The translations under genes were made by a program, and so were the position numbers. This document shows, in pieces, positions 19,296-28,803 of a stretch of DNA of 64,000 nt (position 1 is its first letter; each line of letters opens with the position of its first letter). The notes under the pieces were generated by a model. It made no database searches and was not told the origin of the DNA. It was given only the letters and a program-made list of their open reading frames with translations. This DNA comes from Sinobaca qinghaiensis (GTDB lineage Bacteria > Bacillota > Bacilli > Bacillales > Marinococcaceae), in assembly GCF_003610495.1 (NCBI RefSeq), contig NZ_RAPK01000006.1:685451-749450 (forward strand), written 5' to 3'.

Positions 19296-19332
19296 GGGGG
19301 AGGAAAGGCGGACCAGTCTCCTCCTCTTTTTT
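19296..19332 (+). terminator. terminator after secA
   Basis: GGGGGAGGA pairs with TCCTCCTCT across a 14-base loop (9 bp, two G-T pairs), followed by T residues. Read-through to prfB remains possible. Confidence 0.7.
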
Positions 19333-19374
19333 CAGCCTTCACTAGAAATGATGAACAGGAAAAGGGGAATTACA

Positions 19375-20479
19375 ATGGAAATCGCAGATATACGCAATGA
19401 ATTATCAAAAATGAGCAAGGTACTCAACGACTTTAGGGGGTCTCTTTGACCTCGCTGCCAAAGAAGAACGTATAGCAGAACTGGAAGAAAAAATGACGTA
19501 TCCGGACTTCTGGGACGACCAGAACAATTCAAAAAAAGTCATTGATGAGGTAAATATTTTAAAGGAAACGGTCCACGGCTTTCAAGAGCTTGAAGAAGAG
19601 CTCGAAAACCTGGAAGTCTCCTACGAACTGGTCAAAGAAGAGCCGGAGGAGGATCTGAAAAAAGACCTCGATGACGGCATGAGCGCGCTCCGCCGCGCAA
19701 TTAACGACTATGAGCTGCAGATGCTTCTCAGCGAGCCGTACGATAAAAACAATGCGATCCTGGAGCTTCATCCAGGTGCTGGCGGCACCGAGTCGCAGGA
19801 CTGGGCCTCGATGCTGCTTAGAATGTACAAGCGCTGGGCAGACCTGCGCAGCTTTTCCGTCGATATGCTCGACTACCAGCCGGGTGATGAAGCCGGTGTG
19901 AAAAGCGTCACGCTTCTTATTAAAGGACGCAATGCCTACGGCTACCTGAAAGCGGAAAAAGGGGTGCACCGCCTTGTGCGGATTTCACCGTTTGATTCAT
20001 CCGGACGCCGCCACACGTCGTTTGTTTCCTGCGAAGTAATGCCGGAAATGGATGATGACGTGGAAATTGACATCAATACCGAGGATTTAAAAATTGATAC
20101 GTACCGCGCGAGCGGTGCCGGCGGACAGCACGTCAACACGACCGATTCCGCCGTCCGTATTACCCACCTTCCGACAAACGCAGTCGTCACCTGCCAGAAC
20201 GAACGCTCCCAGATCAAAAACCGTGAGCAGGCGATGAAAATGCTGCGGGCTAAGCTGTACCAGCTTAAGCTTGATGAACAGCAGGAAGAAATTGATGAAA
20301 TCCGCGGCGAACAGATGGAAATCGGCTGGGGCAGCCAGATCCGTTCGTACGTCTTCCACCCGTACAACATGGTCAAAGACCACCGCACCAATTTTGAAGT
20401 CGGAAATACCGGCGGCGTAATGGACGGGAAGATTGATCCCTTTATTGATGAATACCTGCGTTACAGCATGAAAGCATAA
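19375..20479 (+). CDS. prfB: peptide chain release factor 2, expressed by programmed +1 frameshift
   Basis: RF2 releases finished chains at UAA and UGA. The reading frame is split. Codons 1-24 run from the ATG at 19375 to a UGA at 19447-19449, preceded by the SD-like AGGGGG (19435-19440) and the slippery CTT (19444-19446). A +1 shift at CTT-TGA-C enters the main frame (19448-20479), giving about 367 residues. This is the autoregulatory frameshift known in most bacteria: low RF2 slows termination at its own UGA and favours the shift. The catalytic GGQ motif is in GAGGQHVN. An annotation taking only the long frame from 19493 would lose about 40 N-terminal residues. Confidence 0.97.
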
Positions 20480-20493
20480 AGGAGGCGTATCTT

Positions 20494-21273
20494 ATGGATT
20501 TAGGGCTGAAAGGAAAAGCAGTCGTTGTTCTTGCTTCAAGTAAAGGTCTTGGATTTGCTGCTGCATCTTTGTACGCGCAGGAAGGAGCCAACGTGATGCT
20601 TGCCGGCCGCGAAGAAGAAAGCCTGGCGGAAGCGGCAGCTGCTGTAAAAGGCGGGGGTTCTGTATACTGGCATGTATGTGACGTCACCAAGCCGGAAGAC
20701 ATTAAACAGCTGATGAAAGAAGCTGAAAATAAACTGGGCGGCATCGATGTACTCGTGAACAATACCGGGGGCCCGCCCGCCGGGGATTTTGAAGATATGG
20801 AAGATGAAGACTGGCAGTATGCGTTTGAGCTGACGCTGTTCAGCTATATCCGCGCGATACGGGCGGCCCTTCCGCTGCTGAAAAAAAGCAGGGGCCGGAT
20901 CGTGAATATCGCTTCGTCTTCGATTAAACAGCCGGTGGACCATCTGCTGCTCTCCAATACGTTCCGCTCCGGCATTGCCGGCTTTTCTAAAAGCCTGGCG
21001 ATTGAATTTGCGCCGCACGGTATTTTAATTAATACCGTAGGTCCGGGAAGAATTGAAACCGGAAGGACGACAAGCCTGCTGGAAAAAACCGCAGCGCGTG
21101 AAGGCGTTACGTTTGAAAAGGCAAAACAACAAAGCGAAGCCTCCATTCCGCTCGGCCGCTACGGTCTCCCGGAAGAATTTGCGAGACAGGTCGTGTTTCT
21201 CGGCTCCCCGGCCAATTCCTATACGACCGGGCAGATTATTCTCGTCGAAGGCGGTGCCGTCAGCGCATATTAA
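20494..21273 (+). CDS. SDR-family oxidoreductase with atypical active site
   Basis: A 259-residue short-chain dehydrogenase. The cofactor-binding segment ASSKGLG is at residues 14-20, followed by NNTGGPPAG (89-97), and the catalytic serine region is IASSSIKQP (139-147). The usual catalytic YxxxK is replaced by S154-N-T-F-R158. This replacement occurs in a recognisable SDR subfamily found in Bacillaceae and other bacteria, often annotated as 3-oxoacyl-ACP reductase without proof. Substrate and even catalytic activity are uncertain. It starts at an ATG behind AAGGAGG, 14 bases after prfB, so it probably shares the prfB transcript. Confidence 0.85.
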   Translation: MDLGLKGKAVVVLASSKGLGFAAASLYAQEGANVMLAGREEESLAEAAAAVKGGGSVYWHVCDVTKPEDIKQLMKEAENKLGGIDVLVNNTGGPPAGDFEDMEDEDWQYAFELTLFSYIRAIRAALPLLKKSRGRIVNIASSSIKQPVDHLLLSNTFRSGIAGFSKSLAIEFAPHGILINTVGPGRIETGRTTSLLEKTAAREGVTFEKAKQQSEASIPLGRYGLPEEFARQVVFLGSPANSYTTGQIILVEGGAVSAY

Positions 21274-21358
21274 AGATAGGACCTTACCGGCGTTTCAGAA
21301 CGGCCAGGCAGGGTATTAAATAAACAATGACATAATGGAATAGAGAGGGGTATGTATA

Positions 21359-21658
21359 ATGAAAAAAGCATTGCTGGCTGTTGCTGGAAGCTCGATGTTT
21401 ATGCTGGCCGCCTGCGGCGGGGGAGGCGGCGGAGAAGAAGAGGACACCACGGCGGCTCCCGAACAGCTGTATCAGCAGAACTGTGCGACCTGTCACGGGG
21501 AGAACCTCGAAGGCAATAATGGTCCGGCACTTGATGGCGGAAACCTTGAAGAAGATCAGGTACTTACCATGATTGAAAACGGAGGCAACGGCATGCCGGC
21601 CGGCCTTTTAGAAGGCACTGAAGCAGAAAGTGTTGCAACCTGGGTTGCAGAGCAGTAG
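21359..21658 (+). CDS. cccB: lipoprotein cytochrome c-551
   Basis: A small membrane-anchored electron carrier on the outer face of the cytoplasmic membrane, feeding terminal oxidases. The 99 residues contain a lipoprotein signal with lipobox LAAC (C19), a Gly/Glu linker, the haem attachment site C42-A-T-C45-H46 and the axial methionine M79 in NGMPAG. The mature protein is strongly acidic, as in alkaliphilic bacilli. In B. subtilis cccB is followed by ftsE-ftsX; here those genes are absent. Confidence 0.95.
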   Translation: MKKALLAVAGSSMFMLAACGGGGGGEEEDTTAAPEQLYQQNCATCHGENLEGNNGPALDGGNLEEDQVLTMIENGGNGMPAGLLEGTEAESVATWVAEQ

Positions 21659-21681
21659 TATATAAGTAATGGTTAAAGATT

Positions 21682-21708
21682 GGAGAGTCCCCTCTCCTTT
21701 CTTTTTTT
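21682..21708 (+). terminator. terminator after cccB
   Basis: GGAGAG / TCCC / CTCTCC followed by TTTCTTTTTTT. Confidence 0.9.
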
Positions 21709-21882
21709 AATTAATTACCAGGTAATTAGTATTGGTTTTTTCCTCCTTGTTTTTCCTCCTCTGCTTAACGCATCTTTTTCCCTTATGAACTATTTATTCT
21801 GTATGTCCTTTAAAAGAGGTGAGGCTTTCTACAAAGAATAGGTTTTTTAAGTATGTCCACTAAAAAAGAAGGAAGTGACTAC

Positions 21883-22557
21883 GTGACACCACGAATCCCC
21901 CGCTTTGAAAAGAATTTCCACCCTGATTATTCCGCTTTACATAAAAGAAAGCTCCCCTGGCTTCCCGCTGCGGCGGTCTGTCTGTGTTTGCTGATAAGTA
22001 TGGAAGCAGACGCCGAGGCAGCAGAAGAAAAAATGGTAATTGTCCTTCCGCCGGTGCCGGCAGAACACGTGAAAAAAGACACTGCGGCGGTATTTTCTAT
22101 TTCAGATACGCCGGTGCAGACATTTTCCGCTTTTGCGGCAGCAGAAGAAACAGTAACCGGATTTGTCCGCCCGGCGACCGGACGGATCACATCGGAATAT
22201 GGGCCGCGCAACGGCCGCATGCATCACGGCATTGACATCGGCCGGGGCGGCCGGATGAATGTGCCGGTCACAGCCGCCGCAGCCGGTACCGTTGTGGAAG
22301 CCAAATATCGTAACGGCTACGGCAATACCGTGATGGTCTCCCACACAATGAACGGCAGGGAGATGATGACGCTTTACGCGCATCTGGCTTCGATCGGCGT
22401 CACCGCCGGCCGGAAGGTGGCACAGGGTGAGAAGCTCGGACTGATGGGGAATACAGGCGCTTCCCGGGGGCCCCATCTTCATTTTGAAGTGCATGAAGGC
22501 GTCTGGGACACCCGGAAGTCGCGTTCCGTGAATCCGCGCCGCTATGTTGATTTTTAA
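21883..22557 (+). CDS. M23-family metallopeptidase (peptidoglycan endopeptidase)
   Basis: A zinc peptidase likely to cut peptide bridges in the cell wall. With the GTG at 21883 the protein has 224 residues: a short positively charged N-terminus, one hydrophobic segment at about residues 25-40, a linker, and the M23 (LytM) domain from about residue 95. Zinc ligands are visible in HHGIDI (about 113-118) and HLHFEVH (about 198-204). An ATG at 21853 is in frame but lacks a ribosome binding site, whereas AAGAAGGAAG precedes the GTG. It has no coiled coil, LysM or SH3 domain, so it is a minimal enzyme that probably needs a partner or is membrane-anchored. Confidence 0.9.
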   Translation: MTPRIPRFEKNFHPDYSALHKRKLPWLPAAAVCLCLLISMEADAEAAEEKMVIVLPPVPAEHVKKDTAAVFSISDTPVQTFSAFAAAEETVTGFVRPATGRITSEYGPRNGRMHHGIDIGRGGRMNVPVTAAAAGTVVEAKYRNGYGNTVMVSHTMNGREMMTLYAHLASIGVTAGRKVAQGEKLGLMGNTGASRGPHLHFEVHEGVWDTRKSRSVNPRRYVDF

Positions 22558-22561
22558 GAAA

Positions 22562-22596
22562 AAACTCCGGAAAGCCTGTTGGCCTCCGGAGTTTAT
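22562..22596. terminator. bidirectional terminator between the M23 gene and the cysteine desulfurase
   Basis: AACTCCGG...CCGGAGTT with an inner GCC/GGC pairing, flanked by A and T runs. It can serve the rightward M23 gene and the leftward desulfurase. Confidence 0.85.
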
Positions 22597-22602
22597 AGGT
22601 GG

Positions 22603-23715
22603 TTAAAGGATTTGTTTTAACGCTTCAATAACAGCAAACACGTCCTCGTCCGTACTGTACGGACCGAGGCTGAAACGGACCGCGCCCGCGCCCTCCTGCT
22701 CGGTAAGGCCTAGAGCCCGGAGAGCAGCCGATAATTCCACTGAACCGCTGTGGCAGGCAGCCCCTGTTGAAGCTGCCAGAAAAGGCATCTGCTGCAGAAG
22801 GTCCTGACCGGTGATGCCTGTAAAACGGACGTGCAGCGTGTTGGGGAGCGTGTGAACCGGATGGCCGTTGCGGTGCACCCGGAGCGGGAAATTCTGCTGC
22901 AGCAGTTCCCAGAATAAATTACGCAGCCTCTGCACCTCGGTTATGTCAATAGAAGCAGCATCCGCGCACGCTTCCCCGAGGGCGGCAGTGAACAATACGT
23001 TTTCCGTTCCGGCCCGTCTGCCCGTTTCGTGAGAAGCTCCGTGAAGCAGGGGGGACAGGGCAGCCGTTTTTCTGATGTACAGCGCACCGATCCCTTTCGG
23101 CGCATAAATTTTATGTCCGGCAATGGTCAAAAAGTCAACGCCAAGGTCATTCACATTCACGGGAATTTTGCCGAGCGACTGTGAAGCGTCGGTATGAAAC
23201 GGCACCTTGAACCGGCGTGCAATGGCGCTGATTTCTTCAATGGGCTGAACGGTTCCTGTTTCATTATTGGCATGCATAACGGAAATGAGCGCCGTGTCTT
23301 TCGTAATGGCTGCCTCAATATCAAACGGATTAACACGGCCGTAGGAATCCGTCCCAACATAGGTGACAACAGCTCCATGTTTTTCCAGATAGCGGCAGGG
23401 TTCCATTACTGCAGGATGCTCGACAGCGGTTGTAATGATATGGCAGGGCTTTGCTCCGCACAGCTCGTATATTCCTTTTAACACATGGTTGTTTCCTTCT
23501 GTTCCGCCGCTTGTAAACACTATTTCGCCTGGTTCGGCGCCGATGAAATCCGCCACGCGGGAACGTGCTTTCTCGACTGCCTTTTTGGCTTCTGTGCCGG
23601 CCCAGTGCCCGGCGGAAGGGTTGCCGTAGGACCGGTCCATCCAGTAGGAAAGAACGGTTTTTACGTTGGTGGAAAGCGGGGTGCTTGCATTGTAATCCAT
23701 GTACACCTGTCTCAT
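22603..23715 (-). CDS. cysteine desulfurase (NifS/IscS family)
   Basis: A PLP enzyme that moves sulfur from cysteine to an acceptor, for tRNA thiolation, Fe-S clusters or cofactors. The 370-residue protein has the N-terminal signature VYMDYNASTPL, the PLP lysine K202 in IAGHKIYAPKGIGALY and the sulfur-carrying cysteine C321 in STGAACHSGS. The active-site loop is of the IscS/NifS (group I) type. It is read leftward, alone between rightward genes. There is no thiI or scaffold neighbour, so the sulfur acceptor cannot be inferred. Confidence 0.93.
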   Translation of the reverse strand: MRQVYMDYNASTPLSTNVKTVLSYWMDRSYGNPSAGHWAGTEAKKAVEKARSRVADFIGAEPGEIVFTSGGTEGNNHVLKGIYELCGAKPCHIITTAVEHPAVMEPCRYLEKHGAVVTYVGTDSYGRVNPFDIEAAITKDTALISVMHANNETGTVQPIEEISAIARRFKVPFHTDASQSLGKIPVNVNDLGVDFLTIAGHKIYAPKGIGALYIRKTAALSPLLHGASHETGRRAGTENVLFTAALGEACADAASIDITEVQRLRNLFWELLQQNFPLRVHRNGHPVHTLPNTLHVRFTGITGQDLLQQMPFLAASTGAACHSGSVELSAALRALGLTEQEGAGAVRFSLGPYSTDEDVFAVIEALKQIL

Positions 23716-23926
23716 AGTAGGTGCCGCCTTTCTATAATATGTAGTATTTTTATTTTAGCATATGCGGTGCAGGCAGATATGTGAAAAACAGGGATATTTT
23801 CATTTGTTACATGCTTCTTTCATGCTAGAATAAAGGAAGTATGTTTATTGCAACGGAGAAGACACGATAAGTCCGGCGCGATTACTGAAACACAGCAGCC
23901 AGAGCACATAATGGAGTGGATTATAT

Positions 23927-25381
23927 ATGGGATGGAATAAAAAGACGGCAGCAGCGTTCACGGGTGCAGCGCTGGTCGCGGGAACAGGAGGCGTGTTTCT
24001 AGGCGCCAACCTCTCAGACACTGGTTCCGGTACCTCCGGAAGTTCGGGCCAGGCCTCTACAGGAAATACACATACGGAGGACATGGAGCGGTTCGAACAA
24101 GTATACAGCACGATCAGTGAAGACTACATGGACGAAGTGGATTCCGGCCAGCTGATGGAAGGAGCGATGGAGGGGATGATCGAAGAGCTTGGCGATCCCC
24201 ACTCCTCCTACATGAATCAGGAAATGTCAGAAGAGTTTAATCAGTCGCTGGAGTCCTCTTTTGAAGGTATTGGAGCAGAGGTGAGCCTTATTGATGATAC
24301 CGTCACGATCGTAGCCCCGTTTCAGGATTCTCCGGCCGAACAGGCCGGTCTGCAGCCAAATGATCAGGTGCTCGAAGTGGACGGGGAATCGACGGAAGGA
24401 GAAACGCTTAATGAAACCGTGCTCCGTATCCGCGGGGAGCAGGGAACCGACGTAACGCTTACCGTGCAGCGTGCCGGAAGCAGCGAACCGTTTGATGTCG
24501 TAGTTGAACGCGATGAGATTCCGGTGGAAACCGTGCAATCGGAAATAATCGAAGAAGACGGATCCAGAATCGGCCACCTCTCCTTAACTTCCTTTGGGGA
24601 AAGCACGGCTTCCGAGTTTGAAGAACAGCTTAATTCCCTTGAAGAAGAAGGGATGGATGCACTGGTTATTGATGTACGCGGAAATCCGGGCGGCTATTTA
24701 AATGCCGTGGAAGAAATCGGCGAACTGGTTATTTCCAGCGACAAGCCTCTCGTGCAGATTGAAGATCGAAACGAGCAGGTGGAGGAGTTTACGAGCGACC
24801 TTGCCGAGCCGAAAGATTATCCAATTGTCGGCGTCATTGACGAAGGCAGTGTATCTGCTTCCGAGATTCTAGCAGGTGCATTAAAAGAAGCCGGCAGCTA
24901 TGACCTGGTAGGACAGACCACTTACGGAAAAGGAACAGTTCAGCAGTCGATGGAGCTTGGAGATGGCAGCCAGCTGAAGCTTTCCATGTTCAAGTGGCTG
25001 ACGCCGGACGGCAATTGGATCGATGGAGAGGGCGTAGAGCCTACTATTGAAGTAGAGCAGCCTGATTACTTTACTTCCGCTGCCCTTGATCCGGAAGATC
25101 CACTCGAGCTTGACCAGGTTGGAGAAGATATCGGAACAGCCCAGAATATGCTGCAGGGACTTGGCTACGAGCCGGGTCGCTCCGACGGATACTTCAATGA
25201 AGAAACCGAAACAGCCGTGCAGAACTTCCAGGAAGAACAGGATCTGGAAGCAAACGGGACGATTGATGAGGATACGGCAGAGGCGCTGAACCAGGCCCTG
25301 CTCGAAAATATCCGTGATCCGGAAAACGACGCCCAGCTTGAACGTGCCCTGCAGGAAGCTGCCGAGCAGTCATCTGAATAA
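23927..25381 (+). CDS. ctpB: carboxy-terminal processing protease (S41) with peptidoglycan-binding domain
   Basis: A secreted or membrane-tethered serine protease; B. subtilis CtpB cleaves SpoIVFA during sporulation. The 484 residues comprise an N-terminal signal/anchor (about 9-27), a PDZ domain (about 90-170) and the S41 core, with catalytic Ser310 in GSVSASEI, Lys335 in YGKG and Gln339, which keeps the 25-residue Ser-Lys spacing of CtpB. A C-terminal peptidoglycan-binding domain spans about 395-455. The exported part is very acidic, fitting a halophilic or alkaliphilic lifestyle. It is followed by minJ, as in B. subtilis. Confidence 0.94.
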   Translation: MGWNKKTAAAFTGAALVAGTGGVFLGANLSDTGSGTSGSSGQASTGNTHTEDMERFEQVYSTISEDYMDEVDSGQLMEGAMEGMIEELGDPHSSYMNQEMSEEFNQSLESSFEGIGAEVSLIDDTVTIVAPFQDSPAEQAGLQPNDQVLEVDGESTEGETLNETVLRIRGEQGTDVTLTVQRAGSSEPFDVVVERDEIPVETVQSEIIEEDGSRIGHLSLTSFGESTASEFEEQLNSLEEEGMDALVIDVRGNPGGYLNAVEEIGELVISSDKPLVQIEDRNEQVEEFTSDLAEPKDYPIVGVIDEGSVSASEILAGALKEAGSYDLVGQTTYGKGTVQQSMELGDGSQLKLSMFKWLTPDGNWIDGEGVEPTIEVEQPDYFTSAALDPEDPLELDQVGEDIGTAQNMLQGLGYEPGRSDGYFNEETETAVQNFQEEQDLEANGTIDEDTAEALNQALLENIRDPENDAQLERALQEAAEQSSE

Positions 25382-25387
25382 ATAAAC

Positions 25388-25418
25388 CGCAGGCAGGGCG
25401 TCTCCTGCCTGTGCTTTT
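25388..25418 (+). terminator. terminator after ctpB
   Basis: CAGGCAGG / GCGTCT / CCTGCCTG with a short T tract (CTTTT). Confidence 0.82.
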
Positions 25419-25475
25419 CATTTAAATAAAACAAGTTACCGACTAAGTCAAAGGATAGGAAAGGAAGGTGCTTCA

Positions 25476-26648
25476 TTGGACTGGATAACGTGGTTATGGG
25501 AAATAGCGAGGGCGGTCGGCTGGTTTTTTGCCAACCCTCTTACATATGTAATTATCGGTACAGCATTTTGGATAGGCTCTAAAAGAGTAAAACAGGAGCG
25601 GAAAGATTTTAAGACGAGGCTTTACCCGCCGCTTTACGATGTACTTGTATCAATCTGGCCGGGCATAGCCTACGGCCTGCTCGTATCGATACTGGTCGTG
25701 GTGTCAGGACTTTTCGTACCACTGGAAGTGCTGGCAGCCGCCGCTGTATTGTGGATTTTATTTATCGTCTGCGGACTGATGCGTTTTGCCACCCCGGCTC
25801 ATGTGCTCGGACTGAGCGTAGTGGCCGCACACGTAGTTCCGCTAATCTGGAACCCGTCCGGCGGCTTCTGGGGCGGGATCATGTCGTCCCTGCAGGAGGC
25901 GGATCTGCGCCCTGCGTTCGTACTTACAGCACTGCTTGTTCTTACGGAAGGCCTGCTTCTTCTCCGCACGAAACGGCATCATACGTCTCCCTATCTTTTT
26001 AAAACACCGCGGGGCAAGTGGCAGGGAGCTCATCGTTTAAAGCGTGTATGGCTTCTGCCGGCATTTATTCTCGTACCGGGGGATGCGCTTCAGGCCATCG
26101 GCTGGTGGCCGCTGTTTCCTATAGAAGGAACCGGTCTTTCCCTGCTGCTGTTTCCATTTGCCGCAGCCCTCAGGCTCGACATTATCGGAAGCGTTCCGCA
26201 GCAGGCCGTGCGGCGTATCGGTGGAAAAATTGTGCTTTGGGGTCTTGTCCTCGGAGCCGCAGCTGGTGCTGCCTATTTGGTTGACTATCCGATCTACATC
26301 GCAGCCGCTGCAGCTCTTCTCGGAAGAGAATGGATTACGTGGTCACAGAAACGCCGGGAAGCATCAAGCCGGCCGATTTACACCGTGCCGGACCGGGGTC
26401 TGCGTGTAGCAGGCATTCTTCCATACTCTCCGGCGGAGAAAATGGATATTAAGCCGGGAGAAATAATTACCAGGGTCAACGGTCAGACGGTAACGAATGA
26501 AAATGACCTTTACCAGGCGATTCAGCTTAATTCCGCCTACAGCAAAATCGGCGTCATCGACTTGAATCAGGAGCTGCGCTATACGCAGATCGCGGTTTAC
26601 GCAAACGAACATTACCTGCTCGGCTTATTGCTTGTAAAACAAGAGTAG
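25476..26648 (+). CDS. minJ: MinJ-like division-site topology protein (multi-pass, C-terminal PDZ)
   Basis: In B. subtilis MinJ bridges DivIVA and MinD to keep the division machinery from re-forming at used sites. The 390-residue protein has several hydrophobic segments spread over residues 15-300 and a C-terminal PDZ domain (about 305-385; GLRVAGILPYSPAEKMDIKP and VNGQTVTNENDLYQAIQL). Size, topology and position directly after ctpB match B. subtilis MinJ (YvjD). TTG start behind AAGGAAGG. Confidence 0.88.
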   Translation: MDWITWLWEIARAVGWFFANPLTYVIIGTAFWIGSKRVKQERKDFKTRLYPPLYDVLVSIWPGIAYGLLVSILVVVSGLFVPLEVLAAAAVLWILFIVCGLMRFATPAHVLGLSVVAAHVVPLIWNPSGGFWGGIMSSLQEADLRPAFVLTALLVLTEGLLLLRTKRHHTSPYLFKTPRGKWQGAHRLKRVWLLPAFILVPGDALQAIGWWPLFPIEGTGLSLLLFPFAAALRLDIIGSVPQQAVRRIGGKIVLWGLVLGAAAGAAYLVDYPIYIAAAAALLGREWITWSQKRREASSRPIYTVPDRGLRVAGILPYSPAEKMDIKPGEIITRVNGQTVTNENDLYQAIQLNSAYSKIGVIDLNQELRYTQIAVYANEHYLLGLLLVKQE

Positions 26649-26675
26649 GATGCTTATACTTTATAGAACCAGACG

Positions 26676-26705
26676 AAAAGACCATCTGCCGAGGATGGTC
26701 TTTTA
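26676..26705 (+). terminator. terminator after minJ
   Basis: AAAGACCATC / TGCCGAG / GATGGTCTTT and a T run. Confidence 0.92.
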
Positions 26706-26718
26706 CGTCTCTCTAAAA

Positions 26719-26732
26719 CGAACATGTATTCG
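26719..26732 (+). promoter_or_regulatory. LexA (DinR) SOS box upstream of uvrB
   Basis: CGAACATGTATTCG matches the Gram-positive SOS box CGAAC-N4-GTTCG with one mismatch. It lies just upstream of a -10 TATAAT at 26764-26769 with extended TGG, so LexA would block the uvrBA promoter until DNA damage. Confidence 0.85.
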
Positions 26733-26818
26733 TTTTTTGCGTTTGGAAACAGCGTAAATGTGGTATAATGAAGCAGAATAATAGACGAGAATTTTAAGAA
26801 TATGGAGGCGGACACGCC

Positions 26819-28798
26819 ATGAGCGAAGCATTTGAATTAGTATCCAAATACAAGCCGGAAGGCGATCAGCCCAATGCAATAAAAGCGCTGAACGAAGGGC
26901 TGCGTGAAGGCAGGAAGTATCAGACCCTGCTCGGCGCTACAGGAACAGGAAAGACGTTTACCGTCTCGAATGTCGTTCAGGAAATAAAAAAGCCGACGCT
27001 TGTTATTGCCCACAATAAAACGCTGGCCGGCCAGCTGTACAGTGAATTTAAAGAACTCTTCCCGAACAACGCGGTGGAGTATTTTGTCAGTTATTATGAT
27101 TACTATCAGCCGGAAGCCTATATTCCGCAGACGGATATGTTTATTGAAAAAGACGCGAGCATCAACGACGAAATTGATAAGCTCCGCCACTCCGCGACAA
27201 GCTCGCTGTTTGAGCGTGATGATGTCATTGTTGTAGCCAGCGTGTCCTGCATCTACGGTCTTGGTTCCCCGGAAGATTACCGGGACCTTGTGCTGTCGCT
27301 CCGGAAAGATATGGAAATGGAGCGCAATGAACTGCTGCGCCGGCTTGTGGATATACAATATGACCGCAATGACATTAATTTTGTGCGCGGAACGTTCCGC
27401 GTGCGCGGCGACGTTGTGGAAATTTTTCCGGCTTCACGCGATGAGCAGTGTATCCGCGTGGAATTTTTCGGAGATGAAATTGACCGCATCACGGAAGTGA
27501 ATGCCCTGACAGGAGAAATCAACGGCGAACGCAGCCACGTGGCGATTTTTCCGGCGTCCCACTTCGTAACCAGAGAAGAGAAACTGAACAAAGCGATCGT
27601 AAATATAGAAAAGGAACTGGAAGATCAGCTTGCCGTTTTCCGCTCCGAGGATAAACTGCTCGAAGCACAGCGCCTCGAACAGCGCACCCGGTATGACATC
27701 GAAATGATGCAGGAGATGGGCTTTTGTTCAGGAATCGAGAACTACTCCCGCCATCTGACGTTCCGGAACCCGGGCGATTCCCCCTACACGCTGCTTGATT
27801 TCTTTCCGGACGATTTTCTAATCGTGGTCGATGAGTCCCACGTTACCCTTCCTCAGGTACGGGGCATGTACAACGGGGACCGGGCGAGAAAAGAAGTGCT
27901 CGTCAATCACGGATTTCGTCTGCCTTCCGCGATGGATAATCGTCCGCTGAAGTTTGATGAATTCCAGGAACGCGTTCATCAGGCACTGTTTATTTCTGCA
28001 ACGCCGGGAGCGTTCGAAGAAGAACATACGCCGGAAATGATTGAACAGATTATCCGCCCGACCGGCTTAATTGATCCGACGATCGACATCCGTCCGATTG
28101 AAGGGCAGATTGATGACCTGATCGGTGAAATTAACGAACGGGCAGCCCGAAACGAGCGCGTGCTCATTACGACCCTGACGAAGAAAATGTCAGAAGACCT
28201 GACCGACTATTTAAAAGAAGTAGGAATACGGGTGAAGTATCTTCACTCCGATATTAAGACGCTGGACCGAATAGATATTGTCCGCCAGCTGCGCATGGGC
28301 CATTTTGACGCACTTGTCGGAATTAACCTGTTAAGAGAAGGCCTTGATATTCCGGAAGTATCGCTCGTTACGATTCTCGATGCGGACAAGGAAGGATTTC
28401 TGCGCGCCGAGCGTTCCTTGATTCAAACGATGGGACGGGCGGCCAGAAACGCCAACGGCCACGTTATTATGTATGCGGACCGGATTACAAAATCGATGGA
28501 TATCGCTATTTCCGAAACAAACCGGCGCCGCGAAATTCAGCTCGCCTACAACGAAGAGCACGGCATTACGCCGAAAACCATTCAGAAATCCATCCCGGAA
28601 TTAATTAAGGCGACTATTGTGACCGAAGATGGGGAAGAAGTGGAACAGGTACCTATGCTTTCGAAAATGAACAAAACCGAACGCCGGAAATATGCAGATG
28701 AGCTTGAGGCGGAAATGAAGCAGGCAGCAAGAGACCTGCAGTTTGAACGGGCCGCTGAACTTCGTGACCTCGTTCTTGAATTAAAAGCGGAAGGATAG
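26819..28798 (+). CDS. uvrB: excinuclease ABC subunit B
   Basis: Central helicase-like subunit of nucleotide excision repair; loaded on damage by UvrA, it then recruits UvrC. The 659 residues include Walker A GATGTGKT (39-46), the beta-hairpin region with [12 protein letters not shown], helicase motif VDESHV, the QTMGRAARN motif VI, and a C-terminal UVR domain (about 620-659) that contacts UvrC. GGAGGCGGA precedes the ATG. It forms an operon with uvrA, five bases downstream. Confidence 0.98.
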   Translation: MSEAFELVSKYKPEGDQPNAIKALNEGLREGRKYQTLLGATGTGKTFTVSNVVQEIKKPTLVIAHNKTLAGQLYSEFKELFPNNAVEYFVSYYDYYQPEAYIPQTDMFIEKDASINDEIDKLRHSATSSLFERDDVIVVASVSCIYGLGSPEDYRDLVLSLRKDMEMERNELLRRLVDIQYDRNDINFVRGTFRVRGDVVEIFPASRDEQCIRVEFFGDEIDRITEVNALTGEINGERSHVAIFPASHFVTREEKLNKAIVNIEKELEDQLAVFRSEDKLLEAQRLEQRTRYDIEMMQEMGFCSGIENYSRHLTFRNPGDSPYTLLDFFPDDFLIVVDESHVTLPQVRGMYNGDRARKEVLVNHGFRLPSAMDNRPLKFDEFQERVHQALFISATPGAFEEEHTPEMIEQIIRPTGLIDPTIDIRPIEGQIDDLIGEINERAARNERVLITTLTKKMSEDLTDYLKEVGIRVKYLHSDIKTLDRIDIVRQLRMGHFDALVGINLLREGLDIPEVSLVTILDADKEGFLRAERSLIQTMGRAARNANGHVIMYADRITKSMDIAISETNRRREIQLAYNEEHGITPKTIQKSIPELIKATIVTEDGEEVEQVPMLSKMNKTERRKYADELEAEMKQAARDLQFERAAELRDLVLELKAEG

Positions 28799-28803
28799 AT
28801 AGA

